Positions 1 through 7,742 of a stretch of 24,461 nt of DNA are shown in pieces. Position numbers and translations under genes: made by a program. This DNA comes from an uncultured Prevotella sp. (GTDB lineage: Bacteria; Bacteroidota; Bacteroidia; Bacteroidales; Bacteroidaceae), in assembly GCA_900550365.1 (NCBI GenBank), contig URRR01000035.1:1-24461 (forward strand). Reading direction: 5' to 3'. The notes beneath the pieces were generated by a model, which made no database searches, was not told the DNA's origin, and saw nothing but the letters and a program-made list of their open reading frames with translations. Each line of letters starts with the position of its first letter. The stretch's first letter is position 1.

Positions 1-130
1 TAAGTTCAGCAGACAAGATACAAGCAGACCAGCAGACAAGGAGATTTGCTTTGTTAGTAACAAAGCATATGGCTTTAACTTCTAACGAGCGAAGCGAGTG
101 ATAACTTCTATAACTTCTCTAACTTCTTTT

Positions 131-169
131 CAATAGGCCACCTTTCACGTTCCAAAAGGTGGCCTATTG
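131..169. repeat. Palindrome, 15-bp arms
   Basis: The arms at 131-145 and 155-169 are perfect reverse complements separated by a 9-bp loop. The loop begins CACGTT. The element sits directly before a REP-like palindrome of similar architecture. It may act as a terminator for an upstream gene or be part of a dispersed repeat pair. Confidence 0.7.
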
Positions 170-175
170 AAGCGT

Positions 176-212
176 AAAAGGCCGTCTTTTGCAGGCCGAA
201 AGACGGCCTTTT
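176..212. repeat. REP-like palindrome, copy 1
   Basis: Arms 176-189 and 199-212 are perfect 14-bp reverse complements around a 9-bp loop. The arm core is AAAGGCCGTCTTT. The same 38 bp recurs exactly at 3895-3932, and the arm core recurs in related palindromes at 8976-9011 and 9024-9052. This marks a dispersed intergenic repeat family. Confidence 0.8.
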
Positions 213-372
213 GCAACGGTGCTGATTATCAGGCAGTTACAAGCCTGCCATGATATGCGCCGTAAGCAGGCGTGAAAAGCCGTGCGGACGGGCGCCCGTA
301 TTGAGGTTTACGCTAACGTTAAATACGTGAAAATAAACAGCTCTGACCTGCCACAATACGGAATATTTGTTG

Positions 373-380
373 TAATTTTG
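373..380 (+). promoter_or_regulatory. Candidate -7 box for ilvA-ridA
   Basis: TAATTTTG matches the Bacteroidetes -7 consensus TAnnTTTG and lies 27 bp before the ilvA start codon. No clear TTG is present 19-21 bp upstream, so only the -7 half is convincing. Confidence 0.45.
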
Positions 381-407
381 TGGTGTTAAATCTAATAATC
401 TGAAGTT

Positions 408-1601
408 ATGCTCAATTTAGACGAACTATACAAGGCACGTTACGTGCTGAGTAAAATACTCCGGCACACCGACCTTGTTCACGCGCCGAAGCTCAATCCC
501 GAGAGTGACATTTACCTTAAGCCCGAGAACCTGCAGATAACCGGCTCGTTCAAGGTGCGCGGCGCGTATTACAGAATATCGCAGCTCAGCGACGAGGAGA
601 AGAAGAAAGGCGTCATCGCATGCTCCGCCGGCAACCATGCTCAGGGCGTGGCTCTCGGCGCTACAAGCCACGGCATCAAGTCGCTTATATGCCTTCCTGA
701 GGGCGCACCGATAAGCAAGGTTGAGGCCACGCGCCGCCTTGGGGCCGACATCTGCCTCGTTCCCGGCGTGTATGACGATGCCTATCAGCGCGCTCTTCAG
801 CTCCGCGACGAGCACGGATACACGTTTATCCACCCCTTCAACGACGAGCACGTCATTGCCGGACAGGGCACGATAGGCCTTGAACTGCTTGACCAGCTTG
901 CCGACATAGAGGCCGTTGTAGTGCCCATCGGCGGCGGCGGACTGATTAGCGGAGTGGCTTACGCCATTAAATCGCTAAAGCCTGACGTTAAGGTTTACGG
1001 TGTTCAGGCGGCCGGAGCGCCAAGCATGTATCAGAGTATAAAGGACCATCATCCCGAGACTCTTGGCAGCGTGGCTACCGTTGCTGACGGTATCGCCGTG
1101 AAAACACCGGGCGATCTCACTTACGACATCTGCTCGAAGTATGTTGACGACATAGCCCTTGTTACCGAGGACGAGATATGTGCCGCCATACTACGCCTCA
1201 TAGAGGAGGAGAAGATGATAGCCGAAGGCGCGGGAGCAGTGAGCGTCGCTGCGGCGATGTTCAACAAAGTGCCCATTAAGGGCAAGAAGACGGTCTGCCT
1301 CGTGAGCGGCGGCAACATCGACGTTAACATCCTTAACCGCGTTATCAACCGTGGTCTTGACAAGGACGGACGCATCTGCACGCTCGCCATGGAGCTTGAT
1401 GACAAGCCCGGACAGCTGCTTGAGGTCATCGAGGTGCTGGCCACTTTGGGTGCCAACGTGCTCAGCGTTCACCACGAGCGCGGCGTCTACAGCCAGAACA
1501 TCAACGCCTGCGAGCTGCGCGTCCGCCTCGAGACGCGTAACCATGAGCACGTGGAGAACATAAAGGAAGGCTTGAAAAAGAAGGGATTCAAACTGAAATG
1601 A
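408..1601 (+). CDS. ilvA: Threonine ammonia-lyase (threonine dehydratase)
   Basis: This is a 397-residue PLP enzyme that converts L-threonine to 2-oxobutanoate and ammonia. 2-Oxobutanoate is the precursor for isoleucine. The catalytic lysine is K49 in the SFKVRGA motif. The substrate-side SAGNHAQG loop is at 73-80, the glycine-rich phosphate loop GGGG at 175-178, and the cofactor-ring serine lies in CLVSGGN around 300. A short C-terminal ACT-like domain (about 323-397) suggests allosteric control. One such domain, rather than the two of E. coli IlvA, is the arrangement of shorter IlvA/TdcB-like enzymes. The ATG at 408 fits family N-termini. ridA follows after 28 bp, which suggests cotranscription. 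The family call is secure; whether it works biosynthetically or catabolically cannot be settled from sequence alone. Confidence 0.95.
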   Translation: MLNLDELYKARYVLSKILRHTDLVHAPKLNPESDIYLKPENLQITGSFKVRGAYYRISQLSDEEKKKGVIACSAGNHAQGVALGATSHGIKSLICLPEGAPISKVEATRRLGADICLVPGVYDDAYQRALQLRDEHGYTFIHPFNDEHVIAGQGTIGLELLDQLADIEAVVVPIGGGGLISGVAYAIKSLKPDVKVYGVQAAGAPSMYQSIKDHHPETLGSVATVADGIAVKTPGDLTYDICSKYVDDIALVTEDEICAAILRLIEEEKMIAEGAGAVSVAAAMFNKVPIKGKKTVCLVSGGNIDVNILNRVINRGLDKDGRICTLAMELDDKPGQLLEVIEVLATLGANVLSVHHERGVYSQNINACELRVRLETRNHEHVENIKEGLKKKGFKLK

Positions 1602-1629
1602 TTTTCTAAAACATTAAATATCAGAACAT

Positions 1630-2004
1630 ATGAAAGCATTACATTCAGACAAGGCGCCTAAGGCTTTAGGCCCTTACAGCCAGGCGATAGTAGCCGGCGG
1701 ATTTGTGTTCGCGTCAGGACAGGTACCCATCGACCCCGCCACGGGCGAGTTTGTAGAGGGCGGAATAAAGGAGCAGACACGCCAGTCGCTCACCAACGTA
1801 ACCAACGTTCTTGCCGAGGCGGGCATCGACCTGAGCCATGTTGTCAAGACAACGGTGTTCCTTTCAGACATGGATAACTTCGGCGCGATGAACGAAGTGT
1901 ACGCCGAGTTCTTCAAGGAGCCGTTCCCCGCCCGCTCCGCCGTTGCCGTAAAGACGCTGCCCAAAGGCGCTCTTGTTGAGGTGGAAGTCATCGCGGAGCT
2001 ATAA
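1630..2004 (+). CDS. ridA: RidA family 2-iminobutanoate/2-iminopropanoate deaminase
   Basis: At 124 residues this is the usual length of RidA (YjgF/YER057c/UK114). These trimeric cytosolic enzymes hydrolyse the reactive enamine/imine intermediates released by PLP dehydratases. The active-site arginine is R102 in PARSAVAV, and the acidic partner is E117, the same 15-residue spacing as R105/E120 in the E. coli protein. LGPYSQAI (13-20) and the SGQVPID segment (29-35) are typical. It lies 28 bp behind ilvA, whose product it detoxifies, so the pair probably forms one functional operon. The stop codon abuts a large inverted repeat that begins at 2005. Confidence 0.93.
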   Translation: MKALHSDKAPKALGPYSQAIVAGGFVFASGQVPIDPATGEFVEGGIKEQTRQSLTNVTNVLAEAGIDLSHVVKTTVFLSDMDNFGAMNEVYAEFFKEPFPARSAVAVKTLPKGALVEVEVIAEL

Positions 2005-2153
2005 TTTAAAGGTGAGAAAGTGAGAAGGTGAGAAAGTGAGAACATGAAAAAACGCTTGTCTCACCGTCTCACTTTCTCACCGTCTCACCTTTTATCCTCA
2101 CCTTCTCACCTTTTATCCTCACTTTCTCACCTTCTCACTTTCTCACCTTTAAA
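2005..2153. repeat. 36-bp perfect inverted repeat built of GTGAGAA-type units
   Basis: Arms 2005-2040 and 2118-2153 are exact reverse complements over 36 bp. The left arm is made of tandem 8-10 bp units of the GTGAGAAA/GTGAGAAG kind. The interior and right half carry many reverse-complement units (TCTCACC, TCTCACTTTC), some interrupted by TTTTATCC. The element fills the gap between ridA and the convergent regulator gene. It encodes the last residues and stop of that gene (LKVRK*). It could work as a bidirectional terminator, but the repeat substructure suggests array expansion rather than a simple hairpin. Confidence 0.8.
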
Positions 2154-2425
2154 TATTCCTTTATCGCCTCCACGTATTCCTCGAACGCCGCTATGCCCTC
2201 CGGTGTGATGCGGCACGACGTGTTGGGGCGCTTTCCCAGGTAGCTCTTTGTTATGTCGATATACCCCGCCTTGTGGAGTTTGTCGAGCTGAACGCTGAGG
2301 TTCCCCGCCGTAGCGCCTGTCTGTTTGCGCAGGTAGACGAAGTCCGCCGCGCCCGTGCTGACGAGCAATGACATCACGGCGAGGCGCAGCTCGCTGTGCA
2401 GAAGAGAATTAAGCGGTTTCAGCAT
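2135..2425 (-). CDS. Winged-helix DNA-binding regulator (MarR/ArsR-like fold)
   Basis: The 96-residue form starts at the ATG at 2425; an in-frame ATG at 2464 would add 13 residues lying inside the upstream gene. I prefer the shorter form because family members begin close to the LNSLLHSELRL helix. Visible parts are the first helix (about 6-22), a helix-turn-helix around 31-56 with recognition helix GNLSVQLDKLHKAGYI, and a beta-wing with GKRP (64-67) and ITPEGI (73-78). This matches the small stand-alone winged-helix family (PF13601-like). It overlaps the upstream membrane-protein gene by 17 bp, so translational coupling is likely. It probably regulates its own operon; the ligand is unknown. 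Its 3' end is formed by the inverted repeat at 2118-2153. Confidence 0.8.
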   Translation of the reverse strand: MLKPLNSLLHSELRLAVMSLLVSTGAADFVYLRKQTGATAGNLSVQLDKLHKAGYIDITKSYLGKRPNTSCRITPEGIAAFEEYVEAIKEYLKVRK

Positions 2426-3002
2426 TGCGGTGTTTTTTATCCCGTTTTTTGCGTGAAAGACCAAAATCTGCAGTCAGGCAAAAGAGGAAAAATATGAAAA
2501 ATCCATATAAGAGGGAACCTCGTAACTCGTCTTTTCCAAAACCTGCCAAGCAGAAACACAAGCCTCCAAAGGCTGTTCCAAGCAAATCACCGCTCTTTAA
2601 CATGCCGCTAAGCATGAACATGGCGCACACAAGCGGCAGCGCCATGAGTGGAAGCATGTGCTGAGGAACACCAAACGCGCCATATATGGCAGCGAGAACG
2701 GCAAGCAAAGTGAACTCACCCCAGCCCGTTTTCACGATGCGCCCCATGACGGTACGCGGCTTTTTCCACATACGCTCACGCACGAACGGCACAAAGTAAG
2801 CCACCAGCGGCACCGGTATCCACAGCGCGTTGAGCCAATCGTCATGCCAGATAAACTGTATAATCATCATCAGCACGCCGAGCCCGCCGTACAGTCTGAT
2901 GAAGTTCAGGCCGCGCAGCTCAGTCTGCCGGGCGCGGTCTATCATCCTTGTTATCAGTTCGAGACTTTCTTTCTCGTTAAGTTCCTTATCGTCCATAGTC
3001 AT
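2409..3002 (-). CDS. Multi-span membrane protein, paralogue of the upstream gene
   Basis: This 197-residue protein is not assigned to a named family. It has a charged N-terminal segment (about 1-30, KESLELITRMIDRAR) followed by roughly five or six hydrophobic stretches and a lysine/arginine-rich tail. It shares a pattern with the gene immediately upstream: the SLExI amphipathic N-terminus, a (D/T)(D/S)W(L/W)N(A/M)LW segment, then a basic loop and another span. The two are therefore probably tandem paralogues. The neighbour gap is 8 bp and the regulator gene overlaps its 3' end, so all three are likely one transcript. No catalytic motif is visible. It could be the membrane arm of a small sensory module, which is inference only. 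Confidence 0.75.
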   Translation of the reverse strand: MTMDDKELNEKESLELITRMIDRARQTELRGLNFIRLYGGLGVLMMIIQFIWHDDWLNALWIPVPLVAYFVPFVRERMWKKPRTVMGRIVKTGWGEFTLLAVLAAIYGAFGVPQHMLPLMALPLVCAMFMLSGMLKSGDLLGTAFGGLCFCLAGFGKDELRGSLLYGFFIFFLFCLTADFGLSRKKRDKKHRNAETA

Positions 3003-3010
3003 ATTTCAAG

Positions 3011-3634
3011 TTAACATTTACCTTCTTTCGCCTGGCGGTTAATTTTTATTCCCGGTATTATCAGCAGCGTGACGGCCGACAGGGCGAGGCAAAGCGCCTC
3101 GTAAGGGCCGGGATATATCAGGGTGAAATTAAACAGAATAACCGTTCCTCCGATAATGCAGCCGTAGGCTTTGTCCTTCAGTGCGTAGGCCGTTACTGCC
3201 GAGGCTGACATCAGGAGCAGTATTATGACAGCCGTGACGGGCAGCCGCACGGCATACACCGACCTGTCGTAAGAGAACGTTCCGATAACGGCCACGCAGA
3301 CGGCGAGTATCCCGAACACCGTCCACACCCACTTTATGAGCTGCCACACATAGCCCGAAGGCATGCTCTCGCGCCGCTCTTGGCGCTTCTTATATAAGCT
3401 GATGACCCAGCCGGCGGCGCACATGGCGAACCAGAGCATGTTCCACCAGGACGTGCCCGTGAGCTTCCACAGCAGGCAGACGGCAACTCCGGTAATGAAG
3501 GTAAGCGTGCCCCACACAATCATCGGCGTGCCGGCGTTACGCGTAACGTCGCGCTTGCCCTGCTCTATCGCGGCGCTTATTATCTCAAGGCTGCGCTCTA
3601 CGGTCATTTCCTTGTCGTTTTCCATAATCATCAA
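3011..3634 (-). CDS. Multi-span membrane protein, first gene of a three-gene operon
   Basis: This 207-residue protein has a soluble amphipathic N-terminus (VERSLEIISAAIEQGKRDV), about five or six predicted membrane spans and a basic C-terminal tail. It resembles the next gene downstream in layout and in the W-rich region near residue 60. ATG codons at 3634, 3631 and 3625 are all possible starts. The paralogue alignment slightly favours 3625 (MENDKEM). A strong promoter consensus lies 100 bp upstream (3734-3764, minus). I do not recognise a function. Confidence 0.75.
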   Translation of the reverse strand: MMIMENDKEMTVERSLEIISAAIEQGKRDVTRNAGTPMIVWGTLTFITGVAVCLLWKLTGTSWWNMLWFAMCAAGWVISLYKKRQERRESMPSGYVWQLIKWVWTVFGILAVCVAVIGTFSYDRSVYAVRLPVTAVIILLLMSASAVTAYALKDKAYGCIIGGTVILFNFTLIYPGPYEALCLALSAVTLLIIPGIKINRQAKEGKC

Positions 3635-3733
3635 TGTTGTGTTTAATGAGTTATTTACTCATGTTTTCTCTTTCTCCGCATGTCCGCAGCCACTGCAGTT
3701 GACGGCGGAACGCGGCACGGTACGTACACAATG

Positions 3734-3764
3734 CAAATATAAACAAGTTTATAATATAAACCAA
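3734..3764 (-). promoter_or_regulatory. Promoter of the membrane-protein/regulator operon
   Basis: On the minus strand, TTG (3764-3762) is followed by 20 bp and then TATATTTG (3741-3734), a full match to the Bacteroidetes consensus. Transcription should start near 3727, giving a leader of about 90 nt. Confidence 0.75.
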
Positions 3765-3894
3765 ACAAACGTGAAATATAATACATAAAATTACCTTTTA
3801 TTAACAATATAGGCACTGACGGTACATGAGACGATGACTGTCTGTTGTCTGTTTTGCGGCAAACCGTGTTCCAAAAGGCCGTCAAACGCACGCC

Positions 3895-3931
3895 AAAAGG
3901 CCGTCTTTTGCAGGCCGAAAGACGGCCTTTT
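3895..3931. repeat. REP-like palindrome, copy 2
   Basis: Arms 3895-3908 and 3918-3931 are perfect 14-bp reverse complements. The 38-bp unit 3895-3932 is identical to 176-213. Similarity continues weakly on the right (TGCAAC versus TGTAAC, then a shared ATATCA/ATTATCA-like stretch). The two copies therefore probably derive from one longer element. Confidence 0.8.
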
Positions 3932-4000
3932 GTAACTTGTTGGATATCAAGATGTTACGCAGGCGGTTACAGACCGTCCGGCATTTAACGGCCAGAGGGT

Positions 4001-4031
4001 TTGGCGGAGATATATAAAAGCATTATATTTG
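4001..4031 (+). promoter_or_regulatory. Promoter of the SH3-domain protein gene
   Basis: TTG at 4001-4003, a 20-bp spacer and TATATTTG at 4024-4031 give a perfect consensus. The predicted transcript starts near 4038. This rules out the upstream TTG at 4001 as a start codon and supports the ATG at 4109. Confidence 0.8.
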
Positions 4032-4108
4032 CACTTATTAAACAATGTAAAAAGCTGTGGCGCATGCCGTCGGCGTACAAATGTCAAACCCGGAAAAATA
4101 TCAGACCT

Positions 4109-5056
4109 ATGAGAAGAATCCTTACGTCAGTTCTTGTGGCGGCTCTCATGTTGCAGTGCATGTCAGCCGTTGCGGCAGACTTGGTACAGCGGCCGTTTAA
4201 AGGAGTGTGGATTAACTACACTGACGAACAGTACGAACTGCTGGAAATGGACTTGTATGAAAAGGCCGTATCCGTGCCTGACGGTGACGGCAAATGCTAC
4301 GGATACCTGCAGATGGAGAACGACTTTGTGTCAGACTATTGGATTATAACGAAGGTGGAACAGCTCTCCCGGAGTGCCGCGCGGATAAGGTATTACAGCC
4401 TGAGATACGGTCTGCCGGGACAAGACGAGACGCTTACCGTAACGCTCAACGCGGCCGACGGCAGCATAGGTTTCGGCGAGGGGCGTGTGTTCGGACCGTC
4501 GTCGGCGTGCAGGTACGTTGAAGTGATAAGGGATAACGTCAACATCCGCACGTCTCCACGCACCGGCAAGGCCGTGGCAAAGGCGCAAACGGGCATGACG
4601 TTTCCGCTCAAGGGCATGGACAGCGGCTGGTACAGGCTGGAAATGTATGACGGTTTTGAGGGCTATGTGGCCGGTGAGCTGGCCTGCCCCTGGCGCGAGG
4701 CTGACCTCAGGATACCGGCTGACGCGCTGCAGAAGAGCGGCCAGTATGTTGAGGCTGACGGCGTAACGCTCTGCAACGTGTCGTTCACGAGCCGCGGCGG
4801 AGCCGTCTACATGGAGGTGTCTCGCAGTCTGGTTGACAGAAACAAGGGCACTATGAGCTATCTGTACACCACTATATATAAAGGTAAGGCCGATGCCAAC
4901 AGGCTCGTTTTTACCGAGGCGGCCGAGGGTCCGATGCTTATGGCAGACTCTCCCGACATCGACGGCAAGTTGAAAGCCGTAGTTCCGTACACCGTATATT
5001 ACTCTCCTGCGCATTGCGACTTCATCGTAGGCGGCAAGAAAATAGGCCTGCAATAA
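4109..5056 (+). CDS. Secreted SH3-domain protein
   Basis: The 315-residue product begins with a clear signal peptide (MRRILTSVLVAALMLQC then SAVAA, about 1-23). A region of about 110 residues without a recognised domain follows. A bacterial SH3 (SH3_3-like) domain spans about 139-192 and carries the NVNIRTSP and GWYRLEMYDGFEGYV signatures. The C-terminal 120 residues are unassigned. SH3_3 domains usually bind cell-wall peptides or act as protein-binding modules in the envelope, so a periplasmic role is likely. The start at 4109 is chosen because the longer frame would begin inside the promoter. The gene ends at a strong hairpin shared with the convergent response-regulator gene. The specific function is unknown. 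Confidence 0.85.
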   Translation: MRRILTSVLVAALMLQCMSAVAADLVQRPFKGVWINYTDEQYELLEMDLYEKAVSVPDGDGKCYGYLQMENDFVSDYWIITKVEQLSRSAARIRYYSLRYGLPGQDETLTVTLNAADGSIGFGEGRVFGPSSACRYVEVIRDNVNIRTSPRTGKAVAKAQTGMTFPLKGMDSGWYRLEMYDGFEGYVAGELACPWREADLRIPADALQKSGQYVEADGVTLCNVSFTSRGGAVYMEVSRSLVDRNKGTMSYLYTTIYKGKADANRLVFTEAAEGPMLMADSPDIDGKLKAVVPYTVYYSPAHCDFIVGGKKIGLQ

Positions 5057-5067
5057 ACCGGAACAAC

Positions 5068-5125
5068 ACAAAACGGGCGCATGTCTGCTGACGTCAGCGT
5101 GTCAGCCGGCCTGCGCCCGTCTTGT
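5068..5125. terminator. Bidirectional terminator between convergent genes
   Basis: The 9-bp perfect arms ACGGGCGCA (5073-5081) and TGCGCCCGT (5112-5120) extend outward through CACAA/TTGTG with one mismatch. An additional small TGCTGACGTCAGC palindrome lies in the loop. It sits between the SH3 gene and the response regulator, which converge here. Confidence 0.7.
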
Positions 5126-5145
5126 GTGCGGTAATAAGAGAGTAT

Positions 5146-5844
5146 TTATTCAGATGTGTCTTTCATTATTTCAGACGCGCTGATGTATCCCCGTGTGATA
5201 GCCTTCACCGTGAGGTCGGCCATGTTGCGCGCCCCCAGTTTGGTGAAAAGGCTCTTGCGGTGGGTCTCAACGGTGTTCTCAGAGATGAACAGCCGCTGCG
5301 CGATCTCTTTCGATGTGTATCCCTTTGCCAGTGCCTTGAGTATCTCAATCTCGCGTTCTGACGGATGCTCGATGTGCCTGCGGCATCCGTACAGCCGCTT
5401 CTTCAGCCCCGGACAGAAGTATTGGCCGCCGTTCATGACGGTAGTCATGGCCTCTACCATCTGCGTGAAGTCGGTCGACTTGAACATTATCGCGTTGACA
5501 CCCTTGTCGAGCATGCGCCTCAGCAGCCAGATTTCCTCGTGAATAGTGTTTACTATTATGCGCGCGTCGGCATACGTCGAGCGGATGATGTCTATCAGTT
5601 CAAAGCCGTCAATGTCAGGCATGCCGATGTCGATGATGTACAGGTCGTGCTTCCTGTACGGCAACGCGCTTACCAGGTCGGCGCCGCGTATGAAAGTGTC
5701 GACGTTGTCTACCCCGCATCCTTGCATCAGACTCTTGAAGCCTTCAAGTATCAGTGCATGGTCATCAACCACGGCCACGCACTTGTCTTGCAGTAAATAT
5801 CTCTGTGCCTCGTTCATCGGGGCAAAGTTATACCATGCGTCCAT
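5146..5844 (-). CDS. NarL/LuxR-family response regulator
   Basis: The product has 232 residues. The receiver domain (about 21-140) carries the acidic pair D27-D28, phospho-acceptor D72 in IIDIGMPDIDG, T100 and switch lysine K122. A GerE/LuxR helix-turn-helix follows (about 165-225) with the usual SEREIEILKALAKGYTSKEI start and the NTVETHRKSL recognition helix. It lies 27 bp downstream of the histidine kinase gene and is surely its partner. Upon phosphorylation it should bind DNA as a dimer. The start could also be M10 (5817); both leave the receiver intact. Targets are unknown, although the neighbouring envelope genes are natural candidates. Confidence 0.93.
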   Translation of the reverse strand: MDAWYNFAPMNEAQRYLLQDKCVAVVDDHALILEGFKSLMQGCGVDNVDTFIRGADLVSALPYRKHDLYIIDIGMPDIDGFELIDIIRSTYADARIIVNTIHEEIWLLRRMLDKGVNAIMFKSTDFTQMVEAMTTVMNGGQYFCPGLKKRLYGCRRHIEHPSEREIEILKALAKGYTSKEIAQRLFISENTVETHRKSLFTKLGARNMADLTVKAITRGYISASEIMKDTSE

Positions 5845-5871
5845 ATCTGCAATAACGGAAATCCGTGGTTT

Positions 5872-7638
5872 TTATTCCTTTCTGTTTATTCCGGCCCTGA
5901 CGGTCAGCGTTGTGCCCGTTACGTCCTGCTTTACGCTCAGTGTGCCGCCGATGGCGTCGGCGCGCTGCCTCATCGTGCGTCTGCCTATGCCTCCGCGGCC
6001 GCCCCGGCGGTGCTCTCTGCCGTTGTCGGTGACGGTCAGCGTCACGGCGTCTGACGACAGTTCAAGGGCCACGTCAATACGTGTGGCGCCCGAATGTTTC
6101 ACCGCGTTGCTCACCGCCTCCTGCGTTATGCGGTACAGTTCGAGTGCAGTTGCGTCGGGAACGGCCTTCCAGTCGGCCTCGGCAGGCCGCGGCGTGAACG
6201 TCATGCCGCAGCCCGACGCATCGGCGGCGTCGGCAAGATAATCGTCAAGCACCATGCTGATGTCGGCAAATCTGAACTCAGGCGGCATCAGTTCGTGCGA
6301 CACCCGCCTCACCTGTTCACGTATTCCGCCGAGCATGCTGTCGTAAGTCTCGGCGCTGCCGGTGTTCTTTGCCGCCATAAGCTGCATGGTGTAGAGGCTG
6401 TTGCAGACGCCGTCGTGCAGCTCTTTGGCCAGCCGTGAGCGCTCGTTCTCAAGTCCTTCGAGGTAGCGGCGGGTAAGTCTTTTGTCCACATCGGCCTTCA
6501 GACGGGTATACTCGGCCTCCCTCTCGCGCATGCGCCGGCGCTGTCTCTGCACGTAAAGCGCCACGAGCAGGGCGCAGGCGAGCACCGCCAGCACGGCCAC
6601 GGCAATGTACATGCGCGTCTCGGCCAGCTCGGCCTCGCTGCGGGCGAGGGCCAGTTCTTTCTCCTTCGTCTGATACTTGACGGTCAGCTCACGCATGCTC
6701 TCGGCCTTGTCTTTCTCAAACAGACTGTCCTTCAGCGCCACGGCGCGGCCCAGACAGTCGTAAGCCTTGCGCCATTCGCCCAGCTTTGCCCATGCCTCGT
6801 GCATGTTGTTGTAGCAGTCATAGACAACGAAGGGCATGTTCCCGACGCCCTTTGTTGACAGGATAAGGTTAAAAAGGTCTATCGACTCGCGCCATTTTCC
6901 GTTGTTCAAGGCCACGCTGCACAGTATCTGGCGGTAAGCTATCAGCGCCATGGTGTCGGTAACCTTGTCTTCAAGCTGCCTGCAGCGGCCGCGCCACAGG
7001 CCGTCCGCTGCGGCGTCGCCCATGCGGTCAGCCACGGCTATCATGTACGCCCCGGCGTTCAGGGCGGCAGGGTAGAGCTTCGTCTGCATGGCGTTGTCAT
7101 AGGCTAAAGACAGCAGGCGGGCCGCCTCGCCGTTGTCTCCGCACATGAGGAATATCAGTCCGTCCTGTGCCAGAAGCTGCGCCTTGAACGCCTTGTCGGA
7201 GCATTTCAAGGCCCAGTCAGCCCCCTGCCGGGCATATTTCAGGGCGTCTTCCTTATGCTGCATGTCGATGTGCAGGGTGGCGAGATTAAGGTAAAGGGCG
7301 GCAGCCTCCTGCCGTCCGTCCTCGCCTGTGGTGCGCCTGAAGCTCTCGTCAGTGCACAGCTGCATGGCGCGGTTGTAGTGTTCAAGAGCCTCGTTCAGCT
7401 TGCCCTGCGTGCGCAGATACACTCCCATTGACGAGTTTATGCCTACAATGGCAGTAGTGTTGCCCTCCTTTTGCGCCATGGCGAGTGCCTTTTTGGCTAT
7501 TATTACGGCCGAGTCGTTCTGGCCTTCGGCGTGCAGGCGGTCGGCCTCGGCACGCAGACTGTCAAGCATTACGGCACAGTTTGCCGTCATGGCAGCCGTC
7601 ATTGAGATGATGAGCAGAATCAGTTTGCAGGTTCTCAT
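5872..7638 (-). CDS. TPR-containing sensor histidine kinase (HisKA_3 class)
   Basis: The 588-residue kinase has an N-terminal signal peptide (about 1-22) and a periplasmic alpha-helical region with TPR-like repeats (about 25-310). A coiled stretch (310-342) and a single membrane helix (about 344-363) follow. The cytoplasmic part is a HisKA_3 dimerisation domain with H408 in LAKELHDGV and a HATPase_c domain. The ATPase domain has its N box around E507-N511 (EAVSNAVKHSGA), G1 box DNG at 538-540 and G2 GRGGIG at 547-552. This is the usual Bacteroidetes design that pairs with NarL-type regulators. The kinase gene is transcribed first, from a consensus promoter at 7712-7741, and the regulator follows after 27 bp. 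The stimulus is not predictable. Confidence 0.93.
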   Translation of the reverse strand: MRTCKLILLIISMTAAMTANCAVMLDSLRAEADRLHAEGQNDSAVIIAKKALAMAQKEGNTTAIVGINSSMGVYLRTQGKLNEALEHYNRAMQLCTDESFRRTTGEDGRQEAAALYLNLATLHIDMQHKEDALKYARQGADWALKCSDKAFKAQLLAQDGLIFLMCGDNGEAARLLSLAYDNAMQTKLYPAALNAGAYMIAVADRMGDAAADGLWRGRCRQLEDKVTDTMALIAYRQILCSVALNNGKWRESIDLFNLILSTKGVGNMPFVVYDCYNNMHEAWAKLGEWRKAYDCLGRAVALKDSLFEKDKAESMRELTVKYQTKEKELALARSEAELAETRMYIAVAVLAVLACALLVALYVQRQRRRMREREAEYTRLKADVDKRLTRRYLEGLENERSRLAKELHDGVCNSLYTMQLMAAKNTGSAETYDSMLGGIREQVRRVSHELMPPEFRFADISMVLDDYLADAADASGCGMTFTPRPAEADWKAVPDATALELYRITQEAVSNAVKHSGATRIDVALELSSDAVTLTVTDNGREHRRGGRGGIGRRTMRQRADAIGGTLSVKQDVTGTTLTVRAGINRKE

Positions 7639-7711
7639 GGTGCTTTATATATTAAGGTGATAATTCTTTTTACAGGCCTTTAATGCCGCGCGCATCCTGT
7701 CTTCATGTGAG

Positions 7712-7741
7712 CAAAGATAACGAAAGTTTCTTTCAGGCCAA
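7712..7741 (-). promoter_or_regulatory. Promoter of the kinase/regulator operon
   Basis: On the minus strand, TTG (7741-7739) is followed by a 19-bp spacer and TATCTTTG (7719-7712), matching TAnnTTTG. The start of transcription would be near 7705, with a leader of about 65 nt. Confidence 0.7.
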
Positions 7742-7742
7742 G

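Larger units (their letters stand above)
1..407. other. Intergenic region upstream of ilvA, rich in small repeats
   Basis: I see no gene here. The stretch holds a 9-bp perfect inverted repeat at 48-56/58-66, possibly the terminator of a gene outside the window. The octamer TAACTTCT occurs four times (76, 102, 111, 120), the last three with a 9-bp period. Two larger palindromes (131-169 and 176-212) have their own entries. A 12-bp palindrome ACGGGCGCCCGT lies at 288-299. The ilvA promoter candidate is at the right end. Confidence 0.6.
3635..4108. other. Divergent intergenic region
   Basis: The region separates the minus-strand membrane-protein operon from the plus-strand SH3 gene. It contains a full promoter on each strand (separate entries), one complete REP-like palindrome (3895-3931) and a half copy just before it (CCAAAAGGCCGTC, 3871-3883). 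A minus-strand reading frame of 78 codons at 3655-3891 runs through the promoter and repeat and is not believed to be a gene. Confidence 0.6.

Noticed and set aside
2005..2153. Possible CRISPR or minisatellite coding repeat
   Set aside because: Units are only 8-10 bp, in both orientations, without unique spacers. It is an inverted intergenic array.
3655..3891. 78-codon minus-strand frame in the divergent intergenic region
   Set aside because: It runs through the promoter of the downstream operon and up to the REP-like palindrome, with no recognisable domain or start signal.
4331..5071. Long antisense frame opposite the SH3-domain gene
   Set aside because: The plus-strand protein has a signal peptide, SH3 motif, promoter and terminator. 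The antisense frame is a by-product of codon composition, as are similar long frames opposite the kinase and bamA.
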